Source: Succinispira mobilis DSM 6222 (GTDB lineage Bacteria > Bacillota > Negativicutes > Acidaminococcales > Succinispiraceae). From it: 64,000 bases of DNA. Below, piece by piece: positions 35,667-44,662 of the stretch. Position 1 is the first letter of the stretch, and the number at the start of each line of letters is the position of its first letter. The translations under genes and the position numbers were made by a program. Location of the stretch: NCBI RefSeq assembly GCF_000384135.1, contig NZ_KB913028.1, positions 1,515,351-1,579,350 on the forward strand, given 5' to 3'. The notes beneath the pieces were generated by a model. It worked only from the letters and a program-made list of their open reading frames with translations, was not told where the DNA came from and did no database searches.

Positions 35667-38084
35667 TTACTTGTCCAATTCACGAAGTTTTTCACTATTT
35701 TTCCGTAAATTCTCTGATACTAATTTATGCACTGTCCCCTCTGGATAACAACCATTTTCCTCTAATTTACCTGCGGGTAAATCTGTGAGAATTTCAATTC
35801 CCTGATCAATTTTCCAAACTGGGTAAATATGAAATTTTCCGTCGGCAATCGCAGCGACAATTTCATCTGCCAAAATCAACTCATCTACATTTTGCCCTGG
35901 AATCATAACCCCATGACTTCCATCTAAGCCTCGCTGCTTACAAAGTTCAAAAAATCCTGTGATTTTCTCGCTCACGCCACCAATCGGCTGAATTTCACCT
36001 TTTTGATTAACCGAACCTGTAACAGCGATATGTTGTTTTAATGGAATTTTGCCAATTGCACTTAATAAAGCATACAGTTCTGCACTAGAGGCACTATCTC
36101 CATCAATGCCGCTGTATAACTGTTCAAAGGTTAAACTTGCTGATAGTGTCAAGGGAATATCTTGAGCATATTTTTCGCCTAAATAGCTACTTAAAATTAG
36201 TACCCCTTTAGAATGGGAGGTACCACTCATTTTTATCTCGCGTTCGATATTGATGACTCCATCCGTACCTAAATAAGTATTAGCTGTTATTTTACTAACA
36301 TTACCAAAAATATAATCAACAGTGCTCAATACTGCCAACCCATTTATTTGTCCAATAGCTTTACCAGTTGTATCTAGCAAAATTTTTCCTTGTTGCACCA
36401 TTTCTTGCAAATAAAGCTCATAACGATTTACACGGTTATTCATCTCACTTTTAGCTTTAACTACACATTCTTCATCAACTAGCGTTTTGCCAAGCACTTT
36501 ACGCCAAACATCTGCTTGATAAGCTACTTCCAATACTTCGTTAAAATATGTAGTCAGCTTCTTTTGACTACCTGCGATATAGCAACTATGTTGTAAAATT
36601 TTAGCCACAGCGTCTTTAGTAAAAGCCGCCAATTTTTTTTCTTTTGCTTTGTAGGCAATAAAATTCGCCAATTTAAATGCATTTTCTTTATTATTTTCCA
36701 TATCATCTTCAAAATCAGCATAAATTTTAAATAATTTGCCAAAATCAGCGTCTCGTGTTTTTAGCATATTATAAATATAATTATTGCCAATTAATAGAAC
36801 TTTTATATTTATCGGAATCCGTTCCGGCTTTAATGTAATAATATTTACACCGGTAAATTGGTCACTAAGATTTTCTACTTCAATATAGCCTGATTTTAAA
36901 GCTCTTTTCAAGCCTTCCCAGGCCAATGGGTTTTTAAATAAATCATAGGCATTTAAAATCAAATAACCTCCATTAGCTCTTTGAATTGCCCCTGGTTTAA
37001 TTAGATTATGATTAGTACTCAAAACGCCAATAGCATTTTTATATTCAATTTTACCCGTTAAGCGCTGATATGTTGGATTGGTTTCATATATAACAGGAGC
37101 ACCTTTGCTATTAGAATTATCTACCAAGACATTGACCGTGAAATAATTGCGAAATCTAATTTTAAAATTGCGTTTTTCTGCCATTAAAGTTTGATTTAGT
37201 TGTTCATCCTCTGTATCAGGTGGTTCGGTTTTAAAATAATGCAAATTTTTTAAAATCGCTTGAGTTATATCATCTAAATATTTATCAATTACATTATTAT
37301 CTTTGTATTTTTCCCGCAAAGCCAAAAAATATTCATTAATAAACTGCATAACAAACTTTTCTTCGACTTTCTTCATATTCCCAACAAACAGCTCTTCTAA
37401 ATTTTGACTGCGCCGCACCATTTCATCTGCTGCTTCTTGAACAATAAAAATTTTTTCGTTAACCTTCTCGCGTATTTCTTTGGGAAGTTTTTGCAAATCA
37501 TCGCCAATAATTACATTGCCTTCATACAGTGGCGTCATATTTATCCTAGCTTCTTTACTAGCCCACTGCACCATCACTTCGTGCATTTCTGCAAAGGCAC
37601 TAAACTCATCCCATAGGGCCTCTTGTTTTGTTTGCAATTCTTTAAACAAGGCCATTTTCGTTTTATCATAATCATCACTTTTAAACATATCTTTCAACTT
37701 ATTACTTACCTGTTCAAAAAGATGCTTAATATCTTTGGCAAAAACTTCTCCTTCACCGGGCTTAAAACTTAAAGCCATCGGTTTGCTAGTCTTTTTAAAA
37801 TTGTGTACATAGCACCAGTCTTGAGCTGGCAATTCTGTGGCCGCAATTTTGTGTGCAGCTCGACAAGCATAGCTTGTTTTTCCAGTACCTACGGCACCCG
37901 CTAAAAAAATATTATATTCCGGATTCTTACATAATAGTCCAAAGTCTATCGCTTGGATGGCTCGATCTTGACCAATCATTCTATCTTCTGGTTTAAGCTC
38001 ACTAGTATCAGCGAAATCAAAGATTTCAGCACTGTAGTAGTTTGTTAGTTCTTGAGCTGTTATTTTATTATACTCTTTAATCAT
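35667..38084 (-). CDS. Lon-family ATP-dependent protease (AAA_32 / LonB-like)
   Basis: An 805-aa protein with the LonB/YcbZ-like plan. There is an AAA module with Walker A GAVGTGKTS near 66 and a long helical insertion, no classical LON N-domain, and a C-terminal S16 protease domain. The catalytic dyad is Ser in GDSASSAEL near 663 and Lys in GGVSEKI near 706. It is soluble, as no membrane span is present, unlike archaeal LonB. It degrades proteins with ATP. Single gene, followed by 6S RNA. Confidence 0.9.
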   Translation of the reverse strand: MIKEYNKITAQELTNYYSAEIFDFADTSELKPEDRMIGQDRAIQAIDFGLLCKNPEYNIFLAGAVGTGKTSYACRAAHKIAATELPAQDWCYVHNFKKTSKPMALSFKPGEGEVFAKDIKHLFEQVSNKLKDMFKSDDYDKTKMALFKELQTKQEALWDEFSAFAEMHEVMVQWASKEARINMTPLYEGNVIIGDDLQKLPKEIREKVNEKIFIVQEAADEMVRRSQNLEELFVGNMKKVEEKFVMQFINEYFLALREKYKDNNVIDKYLDDITQAILKNLHYFKTEPPDTEDEQLNQTLMAEKRNFKIRFRNYFTVNVLVDNSNSKGAPVIYETNPTYQRLTGKIEYKNAIGVLSTNHNLIKPGAIQRANGGYLILNAYDLFKNPLAWEGLKRALKSGYIEVENLSDQFTGVNIITLKPERIPINIKVLLIGNNYIYNMLKTRDADFGKLFKIYADFEDDMENNKENAFKLANFIAYKAKEKKLAAFTKDAVAKILQHSCYIAGSQKKLTTYFNEVLEVAYQADVWRKVLGKTLVDEECVVKAKSEMNNRVNRYELYLQEMVQQGKILLDTTGKAIGQINGLAVLSTVDYIFGNVSKITANTYLGTDGVINIEREIKMSGTSHSKGVLILSSYLGEKYAQDIPLTLSASLTFEQLYSGIDGDSASSAELYALLSAIGKIPLKQHIAVTGSVNQKGEIQPIGGVSEKITGFFELCKQRGLDGSHGVMIPGQNVDELILADEIVAAIADGKFHIYPVWKIDQGIEILTDLPAGKLEENGCYPEGTVHKLVSENLRKNSEKLRELDK

Positions 38085-38230
38085 AGATAAGCTTCAACTC
38101 CTTATGCAAATTTATCTTCTATATCTCTAATTCGACAATTTAAAGAAAAATCCTACATTTTTTCAAAAAAAAGAAAAATGTTTAAAAACTCTGCTTGTTT
38201 TTAAACACTTTCTTAGGTAAATTGTTATAA

Positions 38231-38725
38231 TTACAGCTTTATTTCACTTTTATAATCTTTACGTTCATCACCCAAAGGTTCATCTTTTTTGGGGTTATCA
38301 AGCAATAGAGTGATGTTTTTTTTGGCTTTACTTTGTTCTTGTTCAAAAACTTTTTTCAAAAAATCTAAATCATTGGGTTTACCAGCTTTCAACCAGGCAT
38401 GTGCTACTTTTCCTAAAGCATAAGTCACACTCACCGCAATTGGAATTTGTACTGGCGCAAAAGGAATTAAAGTGGCTAAAGTTTGTCCTACAAAAGCCGC
38501 TCCCAATGAAGACAAAAATCCCACGACCATACTCTCCGATAAAGTTTCTCCATGTGCTTTGCCAATACGCATTATCATATACACTTCATTGGCGATTAAG
38601 GCCATCGTGCCTAAAAGTGGCGCTACCACGATAACACCTGCTCGTGCAGCAGCCCATTTACAAATACTTTCAACCTCTTGTTCTATTTCTCGCTCTAGCT
38701 TTTCATCAATAATATCTATACCCAT
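38231..38725 (-). CDS. DUF697-like membrane-associated protein, unknown function
   Basis: A 164-aa protein with two hydrophobic, Gly/Ala-rich segments (about 28-50 and 68-110) that contain ARAGVIVVAPLLGTMALIANEVYMIMRIG and FLSSLGAAFVGQTLATLIPFAP. This layout resembles the DUF697 domain that is often linked to GTPases. The rest is a charged, Lys-rich C-terminal tail (EQEQSKAKKN..KDEPLGDERKDYKSEIKL). No enzyme motif is visible. Single gene; function unknown. Confidence 0.55.
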   Translation of the reverse strand: MGIDIIDEKLEREIEQEVESICKWAAARAGVIVVAPLLGTMALIANEVYMIMRIGKAHGETLSESMVVGFLSSLGAAFVGQTLATLIPFAPVQIPIAVSVTYALGKVAHAWLKAGKPNDLDFLKKVFEQEQSKAKKNITLLLDNPKKDEPLGDERKDYKSEIKL

Positions 38726-38905
38726 GTTCTGCCTCCTCGCTTATTTAAATATTAGATTTTTACTTTATAAATGCTAGACATTTATAAAGTTATATTTGGG
38801 AATTTTAATATTCTGACCTTATACTACTTTACAGCAATCCCCGCTAATTTAATTTTATCAAAGCTTTTACAATTATCAGAATTATTACTAGTTTAATTAC
38901 CTAGA

Positions 38906-39655
38906 TTATTTAGCTAAATAAAAGCCTACATATTCCCAAAGACAAATAGTTATATCTTGCATAGCCCCCGCAGTCGGGATAAATTTATCGATTTTAAATT
39001 CACTATTCACTTGATTAGTTCGATAGTCCCCCGCAAAAGGCACTACAGTGATTTGTCGATTTTGGAAATTAGACATAGCTCGCGGCATATGATAAGCCGA
39101 GGTAACTAAAATCGGTTTAAAAAAACCCTGTTCCTGAAGAATTTTTTTTACTTGCTCTGCATTTTGTCGAGTGTTTAAACTTTGGTTATCTTGAAAAATT
39201 ATTTCCGGTCGAACTCCTACTTGTACTAAAATCCGCTTAGCTATTTCCGCTTCACAGCCAGTGTCAACAAATACCTTACCACCAGTTACAATAATGGGCA
39301 ATGCCGTTTGTTGATGCAATTGCAGAGCTGTTAACAAGCGGTTTGCAGCACCTGAACTAAGATGCCCTTTGCCCAACAAATTAGGCGTATCCGCCGTAGC
39401 CCCACCACCTAATAAGACAATTACATCTGCATCACTAGGTAATTGGTTTTGATAGCGATATTCCAGACTATACATTAGTTTTTCTGCTACATAACCATTA
39501 GCACTACAATATAACAGAAAAGTTATTAATAATAAAAAAGATGCTATTCTATTTTGCATGCGCCGATATAAATACACCGCTAGTATAAATAGTATGATAA
39601 TAAAAATACTCGGTGGGAGACACAGCAACATTAAATTTTTTAACACATACAACAT
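38906..39655 (-). CDS. YdcF/ElyC-like membrane protein (DUF218)
   Basis: A 249-aa protein with two N-terminal membrane spans (about 5-30 and 35-52) and an outward DUF218 domain. The family blocks are visible: DVIVLLGGGATAD near 80, LPIIVTGGK near 117, and NTRQNAEQVKKILQEQGF followed by LVTSAYHMPRAMSNF near 165-195. Relatives such as ElyC and SanA take part in cell-envelope upkeep. Substrate unknown. It lies 8 nt before the end of cysK on the same strand and may be co-transcribed with it. Confidence 0.85.
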   Translation of the reverse strand: MLYVLKNLMLLCLPPSIFIIILFILAVYLYRRMQNRIASFLLLITFLLYCSANGYVAEKLMYSLEYRYQNQLPSDADVIVLLGGGATADTPNLLGKGHLSSGAANRLLTALQLHQQTALPIIVTGGKVFVDTGCEAEIAKRILVQVGVRPEIIFQDNQSLNTRQNAEQVKKILQEQGFFKPILVTSAYHMPRAMSNFQNRQITVVPFAGDYRTNQVNSEFKIDKFIPTAGAMQDITICLWEYVGFYLAK

Positions 39656-39663
39656 TGTTATCT

Positions 39664-40593
39664 CTAAACTTCAAATAGCGGTGTTGACAGATAGCGTTCT
39701 CCGCTATCAGGTAAAATCACTACTATGGTTTTGCCTTCATATTCTGGTCGCGATGCTAATTCTGTTGCCGCCCACAAGGCTGCACCTGATGATATGCCAA
39801 TCAAAATACCTTCATATCTGGCCATTTGCCTAGCTGCAGTAAAAGCTTGTTCAGTCTGCACAGTTACGATCTCATCATAGATATTGACATCTAAGGTTTG
39901 GGGTACAAAACCTGCACCAATTCCTTGTAATTTATGAGCCCCGGCAACTCCAGTTGATAGAACTGCAGAATCTGCCGGTTCTACAGCTACGATTTTTACA
40001 GCAGGGTTTTGTTGTTTTAAGTATGCTCCCGTACCACTAATTGTCCCACCGGTACCGACTCCAGCGACCAAAACATCCACAGCACCTTGAGTATCTGTCC
40101 AAATTTCTGGGCCAGTACTGTTTAAATGCGCCTGTGGATTGGCATTATTTGTGAACTGTCCTGGAATAAAAGACCCTGGAATTGTTGCTGCCAATTCCTC
40201 GGCTTTAGCGATTGCACCTTGCATCCCTTTACTACCGTCTGTTAACACCAGTTCGGCCCCATAAGCCTTAAGCAAATTACGTCGCTCTAAGCTCATCGTT
40301 TCTGGCATCGTCAAAATAATTTTATAACCGCGGGCCGCAGCCACACAAGCTAAGCCAATTCCAGTATTACCACTGGTTGGCTCAATGATTATGCTATTTG
40401 GTTTTAACAGTCCTGCTGCTTCAGCGGCATCTAACATAGCTTTAGCTACTCGATCTTTAATACTACCAGCTGGATTTTTATATTCAAGTTTTACTAAAAT
40501 TTTTCCTAAAAGTTGGTTAGCTCTGTTGTAATTCAGTGGTTCTAACAAAGGCGTCTTACCTATTAATTGTGTCACACTTGTATATATTTGCAT
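39664..40593 (-). CDS. cysK: cysteine synthase A
   Basis: A 309-aa PLP enzyme that makes cysteine from O-acetylserine and sulfide. PLP lysine in [11 protein letters not shown] near residue 43, [10 protein letters not shown] near 71, and the phosphate loop [12 protein letters not shown] near 175 match OASS enzymes. The start is ATG 40593, preceded by GGGAGG; the upstream frame to 40662 would run through a hairpin and is rejected. The -35 of its promoter (TTGTGC, 17 bp, TATAAT) lies inside the stem of the preceding terminator. Confidence 0.94.
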   Translation of the reverse strand: MQIYTSVTQLIGKTPLLEPLNYNRANQLLGKILVKLEYKNPAGSIKDRVAKAMLDAAEAAGLLKPNSIIIEPTSGNTGIGLACVAAARGYKIILTMPETMSLERRNLLKAYGAELVLTDGSKGMQGAIAKAEELAATIPGSFIPGQFTNNANPQAHLNSTGPEIWTDTQGAVDVLVAGVGTGGTISGTGAYLKQQNPAVKIVAVEPADSAVLSTGVAGAHKLQGIGAGFVPQTLDVNIYDEIVTVQTEQAFTAARQMARYEGILIGISSGAALWAATELASRPEYEGKTIVVILPDSGERYLSTPLFEV

Positions 40594-40644
40594 TAATAAA
40601 CCTCCCTGCTTAGACTTGTTTCCATTATACTGCAAAAAAATATA

Positions 40645-40674
40645 TAGCACAACACGCCACAAGCGGTTGTGCTA
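40645..40674 (-). terminator. terminator of hsp20, overlapping the cysK promoter
   Basis: TAGCACAAC pairs with GTTGTGCTA and is followed on the minus strand by TATATATTTTTTTGC. The 3' arm includes TTGTGC, which is 17 bp from TATAAT (40629-40624). Confidence 0.75.
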
Positions 40675-40693
40675 TATTAGTTTACAATATAAG

Positions 40694-41134
40694 TTATTCG
40701 ACTGTTATTTTTTTTGTAGTTGTTACTTTCTCAACTTTAGGCACTTTCACCTCTAAAATCCCGTTTTCTAACTTCGCTGTAATTTCACTATCTTGAGCGT
40801 CTGCCAAATAAATACTCCGACTCATAGCTGATGTCCGTCGTTCCTTATGGATATAATTTTTCCCTTCTTCTTCTTTATTTTCTTCTTTTTTCACAGCTAT
40901 TGTTAAACGACCTTTTTCCATTTCAACTTCAACATCTTCTTTATTTACTCCAGGAATTTCTGCCTGCACTACATATTCTTTTTCAGCGTCACATACATCT
41001 ACTTTAAAAGAATCCCGCAAAAAATTTCTTGAGAACAAACCTTCATCACTAAAAAAATCCTCCAACATATTATTTAGTGGCGACCGATTAGCAAAAAGTT
41101 CATTCTTTCTCCTGTTAAAAGGAATTAAACCTCT
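40694..41134 (-). CDS. small heat-shock protein Hsp20
   Basis: A 146-aa alpha-crystallin-type chaperone. The alpha-crystallin domain (about 38-130) has the conserved pieces VDVCDAEKEYVVQAEIPGV and RLTIAV...R-SIYLADAQDSEITAKLENGILEVKVPK. The N-terminal arm has RSPLNNMLEDFFSD. I place the start at ATG 41134 with AAGGAG ahead; the frame is open further to 41182 but includes the CIRCE element. A CIRCE operator and a canonical promoter lie just upstream, so it is probably under HrcA control. Confidence 0.9.
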   Translation of the reverse strand, partial: RGLIPFNRRKNELFANRSPLNNMLEDFFSDEGLFSRNFLRDSFKVDVCDAEKEYVVQAEIPGVNKEDVEVEMEKGRLTIAVKKEENKEEEGKNYIHKERRTSAMSRSIYLADAQDSEITAKLENGILEVKVPKVEKVTTTKKITVE

Positions 41135-41175
41135 CATACTATACCAACTCCTTAAATAATATATTATTTTCTCGG

Positions 41176-41202
41176 TTAGCACTCTATTGTCTCGAGTGCT
41201 AA
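41176..41202. promoter_or_regulatory. CIRCE element (HrcA operator)
   Basis: TTAGCACTC-N9-GAGTGCTAA is a perfect match to the CIRCE consensus. It starts 42 nt before the hsp20 start codon and directly after the promoter, where HrcA binding would block transcription. Confidence 0.95.
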
Positions 41203-41212
41203 CTTTAATTAT

Positions 41213-41241
41213 TTTATATCATATATTTTTAAATTTGTCAA
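41213..41241 (-). promoter_or_regulatory. promoter of hsp20
   Basis: TTGACA (41241-41236), 17-bp spacer, TATAAA (41218-41213) on the minus strand, immediately upstream of the CIRCE element. Confidence 0.75.
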
Positions 41242-41519
41242 CTATTTTAAAGGTTTCTAATTAAACTCTTAATTTTTTTAGTCATTATGCTCGACTTGCT
41301 TATACTCTTGAGAAAATATCTCAGTAAGTGGTGTTTTTTATGGTTAAAATCCATGTAATGAACTTATTTAAAGGCCTTGAGGGAGTTCCAGTAATTGTAC
41401 CTTTAATAAAAAAACTATGCTCGCTCAATAATATCTATCGAGCAAGCATAGTTTACGATACTTTATTTTATAAATTTCTACTGTTTTTAACTACTAAAAT
41501 CAGCCTAACACCTTTAAGT
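41242..41519. other. intergenic stretch with transposase-like trace and alaS terminator
   Basis: No intact gene. A plus-strand frame from 41340 (MVKIHVMNLFKGLEGVPVI...) resembles the start of some DDE transposases but is cut by the alaS terminator hairpin. The hairpin CTATGCTCGCTCAATA/TATCGAGCAAGCATAG (41417-41454) is followed on the minus strand by seven Ts. Confidence 0.4.
41417..41454 (-). terminator. terminator of alaS
   Basis: A 16-bp stem with two mismatches and a 5-nt loop, followed on the minus strand by TTTTTTTATTAAAG. Confidence 0.8.
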
Positions 41520-44129
41520 TTACTTAATTTGTTGCTCAATTACAGTAGCTGCTAATTGTAAGGCTTCTGGCAATTTACTAACATCCTTACCGCCAGCTTG
41601 GGCCATATCTGGGCGACCACCGCCACCGCCACCCGTTACTTTGGCAATTTCTTTAATAATATTTCCAGCATGAATCCCTTTAGCTACCACATCTTTCGTA
41701 GCCATAGCCAATAAGCTGATTTTGCCTTCTTCTTGTACACTAGCTAAAACTATTACGCCCGCGATTTTATCTCGCAATTTATCACCTAAAGCGCGTAAAT
41801 TTTCTACATCCATAGCTGGTATTTGTGCAATTAAAGCTGCCACTCCTTTAATTGTTTGAACTTGTTGTTCGATATCAGCCGTTTGATTTTCAGCTAAAGC
41901 ACTATTTAACTTGTTAATCTCCGCATGCAATTCTTTAGCTTCCGCTTGCAAGGCTTCTACTCTAGCTACCACATCTTGAGCACGACATTTAGCTATCTGG
42001 GCTACCTGTTGTACTAGTTGCTCTTGTTCATATAAATAAGCTAAAACTCCAGCTCCAGTTACTGCCTCAATTCTTCTAATACCTGCCCCAGTACTGCTTT
42101 CAGTTAAAATTTTAAATAGACCAATTTGGGCGGTATTATCTACATGTGTACCACCACAAAGTTCAATACTATAACCAGCTACAGTAACTACCCGCACTAC
42201 TTCGCCATATTTTTCACCAAACAACGCGGTAGCGCCCATGGCTTTCGCTTGCTCTTTATCTGTTAAAACTTTAGTTACCACTAAACCTTTGAGAATTTGC
42301 TCATTAACAATATTTTCTACTTGTTGCAATTCTTGTTTAGTAACTTGTGAAAAATGGGAGAAATCAAAACGCAAACGATCTTCGCCCACATAGCTACCAG
42401 CTTGGTTTACGTGTTCACCTAATACAGTTTTTAACGCTTTATGTAACAAATGTGTCGCTGTATGATTTCGAGCAATACTTAGTTTACGTACTTCATTTAA
42501 CTTAATTTCTACTGCCTCACCAACTTGAGCTAAGCCATCTGTCAAGCTACCTACATGTACTACACTGCCATCGGCAAGTTTTATCGTATTGCTGATCACG
42601 ATATTACCGGATGGGCATTTCAATTCGCCAATATCACCGACTTGTCCGCCCCCTTCAGCATAAAATGGTGTAGTATCTAAAATCAAGCGCACATCTTGAC
42701 CATCATAGGCTTTAGCAACTTGCTTGCCTTGTTCATCAAAGATTGCCACAATTTTTGCTACTTTAGCTTGCTCATCTTGTTTTAGACTAGCAGTGTCAAT
42801 TCCATTTAAATCTACTAGTGCAGCATTCCCATTTTTATCAGCACGAGCCGCTCTTGCTCTTTCGCGTTGCTCTTGCATTGCCGCATCAAACCCTTGTTTA
42901 TCCATACTTAGGTTATGTTCTTCTAATATTTCACTGGTCAGTTCCCAAGGGAAACCAAACGTATCATATAGCTTAAATGCCGTTTGTCCGGCTAGAACTA
43001 CTTGTTGTTGTGCTGTTAAATTTTTAATTTCCTCGTTTAGTAACTCTGTACCTTGCTCTAAAGTCGTATTAAAACGTTCTTCTTCTAATTGAATTACTTT
43101 TTGGATGTAATCGCGTTTTTCTTTTAACTCTGGATAAACAGTAGCAAATATTTCAATTACTTTATCTACTGCTCCCGCTAAAAACATTTCTTTTATCCCA
43201 ATTAATTTTCCATGACGTACCGCGCGCCGTAAAATTCGTCTTAAAACATAGCCGCGCCCTTCATTAGATGGTAATACACCATCCCCAATCATAATTGTCA
43301 TACTGCGCGCATGGTCAGCAATAACTTTTAGGGAAATATCAGATTTTGTCGCTTGTCCATATTTTACTGTAGCTAAAGCTTGGGCGTAGTCAATAATCGG
43401 AAAAATTAAGTCCGTTTCAAAGTTAGAAGGTTTGTTTTGAATTACTGAGGCTAAACGCTCTAAGCCTGCCCCTGTATCAATATTCTTTTTAGCTAGTGGT
43501 GTGTAACTACCATCTTCTTCTTTGTTAAATTGCGTAAATACTAAGTTCCAAATTTCTAAATAGCGATCACAGTCACAACCAACTTTACAGTCAGCAGAAC
43601 AACCGCGTTCTGCACCTAAATCTACATGTATTTCTGAGCAAGGTCCACAAGGGCCCGTGCCTATTTCCCAAAAATTCTCTTCTAAACGCACAATACGCTC
43701 TGGCGCCAACCCAATTTCTTCGTGCCAAATTTTAAAAGCCTCATCATCTTCTGTATGAATTGTCACCCACAATTTTTCCGCAGGAATTTTCAATACGTCG
43801 ACGACAAATTCCCAGCCCCAGGCAATAGCTTCTTTTTTAAAGTAATCCCCAAAAGAAAAATTACCTAACATTTCAAAAAAAGTGTGATGACGCGCTGTCC
43901 GTCCAACATTTTCAATATCACCTGTGCGCACACATTTTTGACAAGTAGTTATTCTAGTGCTAGGTGGTTTCATTTTCCCAGTAAAAAAAGGTTTAAACGG
44001 TGCCATGCCTGCACCAATTAACAATAGCGTGGGATCATTTTCGGGAATTAAAGGGGCACTTTGCAAAATCAAATGTTGTTTGCTTTCGAAAAACTTTAAA
44101 TACTTCTCTCTTATCTCATTGCCTGTCAT
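41520..44129 (-). CDS. alaS: alanyl-tRNA synthetase
   Basis: An 869-aa class II synthetase that charges tRNA-Ala. It has the aminoacylation domain with FFEMLGNFSFGDYFK (motif 2 region), the SCGPC-like loop GTGPCGPCSEIH, the editing domain with HTATHLLHKAL near 559 and CGGTH near 659, and the C-terminal oligomerisation domain ending with the Gly-rich TGGGGGGRPDMAQAGG. Complete and of normal length. It has its own promoter (44188-44216) and no T-box leader. Confidence 0.97.
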   Translation of the reverse strand: MTGNEIREKYLKFFESKQHLILQSAPLIPENDPTLLLIGAGMAPFKPFFTGKMKPPSTRITTCQKCVRTGDIENVGRTARHHTFFEMLGNFSFGDYFKKEAIAWGWEFVVDVLKIPAEKLWVTIHTEDDEAFKIWHEEIGLAPERIVRLEENFWEIGTGPCGPCSEIHVDLGAERGCSADCKVGCDCDRYLEIWNLVFTQFNKEEDGSYTPLAKKNIDTGAGLERLASVIQNKPSNFETDLIFPIIDYAQALATVKYGQATKSDISLKVIADHARSMTIMIGDGVLPSNEGRGYVLRRILRRAVRHGKLIGIKEMFLAGAVDKVIEIFATVYPELKEKRDYIQKVIQLEEERFNTTLEQGTELLNEEIKNLTAQQQVVLAGQTAFKLYDTFGFPWELTSEILEEHNLSMDKQGFDAAMQEQRERARAARADKNGNAALVDLNGIDTASLKQDEQAKVAKIVAIFDEQGKQVAKAYDGQDVRLILDTTPFYAEGGGQVGDIGELKCPSGNIVISNTIKLADGSVVHVGSLTDGLAQVGEAVEIKLNEVRKLSIARNHTATHLLHKALKTVLGEHVNQAGSYVGEDRLRFDFSHFSQVTKQELQQVENIVNEQILKGLVVTKVLTDKEQAKAMGATALFGEKYGEVVRVVTVAGYSIELCGGTHVDNTAQIGLFKILTESSTGAGIRRIEAVTGAGVLAYLYEQEQLVQQVAQIAKCRAQDVVARVEALQAEAKELHAEINKLNSALAENQTADIEQQVQTIKGVAALIAQIPAMDVENLRALGDKLRDKIAGVIVLASVQEEGKISLLAMATKDVVAKGIHAGNIIKEIAKVTGGGGGGRPDMAQAGGKDVSKLPEALQLAATVIEQQIK

Positions 44130-44187
44130 ATTTCAAGACACTCCTCACACACACTTTTATCTATTTATTGTAGTAAAACATATGAAA

Positions 44188-44216
44188 ATTATACAAAAAT
44201 AAGCTATTTCTGTCAA
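44188..44216 (-). promoter_or_regulatory. promoter of alaS
   Basis: TTGACA (44216-44211), 17-bp spacer, TATAAT (44193-44188) on the minus strand: a perfect consensus. The leader is only about 50 nt, too short for a T-box riboswitch. Confidence 0.85.
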
Positions 44217-44257
44217 TTAATCGCCTTTATTTACCCGCTTAATTTAGCGAACTAGAA

Positions 44258-44343
44258 AGGCAACAAAACTTTATAAGTGTTCCTCTCTCTTATACTTAAA
44301 TTTAAAATTAAGAGTTATACGCACTTTTTATAGTTTGTTGCCT
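44258..44343. repeat. 86-bp long inverted-repeat structure between arsR and alaS
   Basis: AGGCAACAAA at the left pairs with TTTGTTGCCT at the right; inner parts (ACTTTATAAGTG with CACTTTTTATAGT, and CTCTTA with TAAGAG) extend the pairing almost over the whole segment. It could be the terminator of the leftward folate-arsR operon, a processed RNA hairpin, or a MITE-like element. It has no strong U-tract. Confidence 0.45.
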
Positions 44344-44347
44344 AAAT

Positions 44348-44662
44348 TTATTTTAATGCATTATTGGATTGAGGATAAACATGCTCATTTTCTCGTAATT
44401 GTGCATTTTCGGCCGCAAAGGCTTGCACTTTTGCAAAAGTTTCGGGATTTAAAGAATAATATATCCATTTACCTTCCCGTTTGTCATTTACCAAACCTGC
44501 TTGCCGCAAAATTTTCAGATGATGTGATATCGCTGGTTGCGAATGAGAAAAAGCATCTAAAATATCACATACACACAATTCTTTAGTTTTTAGCAAGCCT
44601 AAAATATCTAAACGTGTTTTATCCCCTAAAGCTTTAAAAACTGTTGCTAGTTCACTCATCAT
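44348..44662 (-). CDS. ArsR/SmtB-family metalloregulator
   Basis: A 104-aa winged-helix repressor. The alpha-3 helix carries the ELCVCDI motif that binds arsenite or related metals in ArsR proteins; the recognition helix is HSQPAISHHLKILRQAGLV and the wing KREGKWIYYSLN. It overlaps folK by 11 nt and is thus the last gene of the folate cluster, an unusual position since no arsenic transporter gene is near. Its target may lie elsewhere in the genome. Confidence 0.88.
   Translation of the reverse strand: MMSELATVFKALGDKTRLDILGLLKTKELCVCDILDAFSHSQPAISHHLKILRQAGLVNDKREGKWIYYSLNPETFAKVQAFAAENAQLRENEHVYPQSNNALK

Noticed and set aside
44130-44260. T-box riboswitch before alaS
   Set aside because: The consensus promoter at 44188-44216 leaves a leader of only about 50 nt and no T-box core sequence is present.
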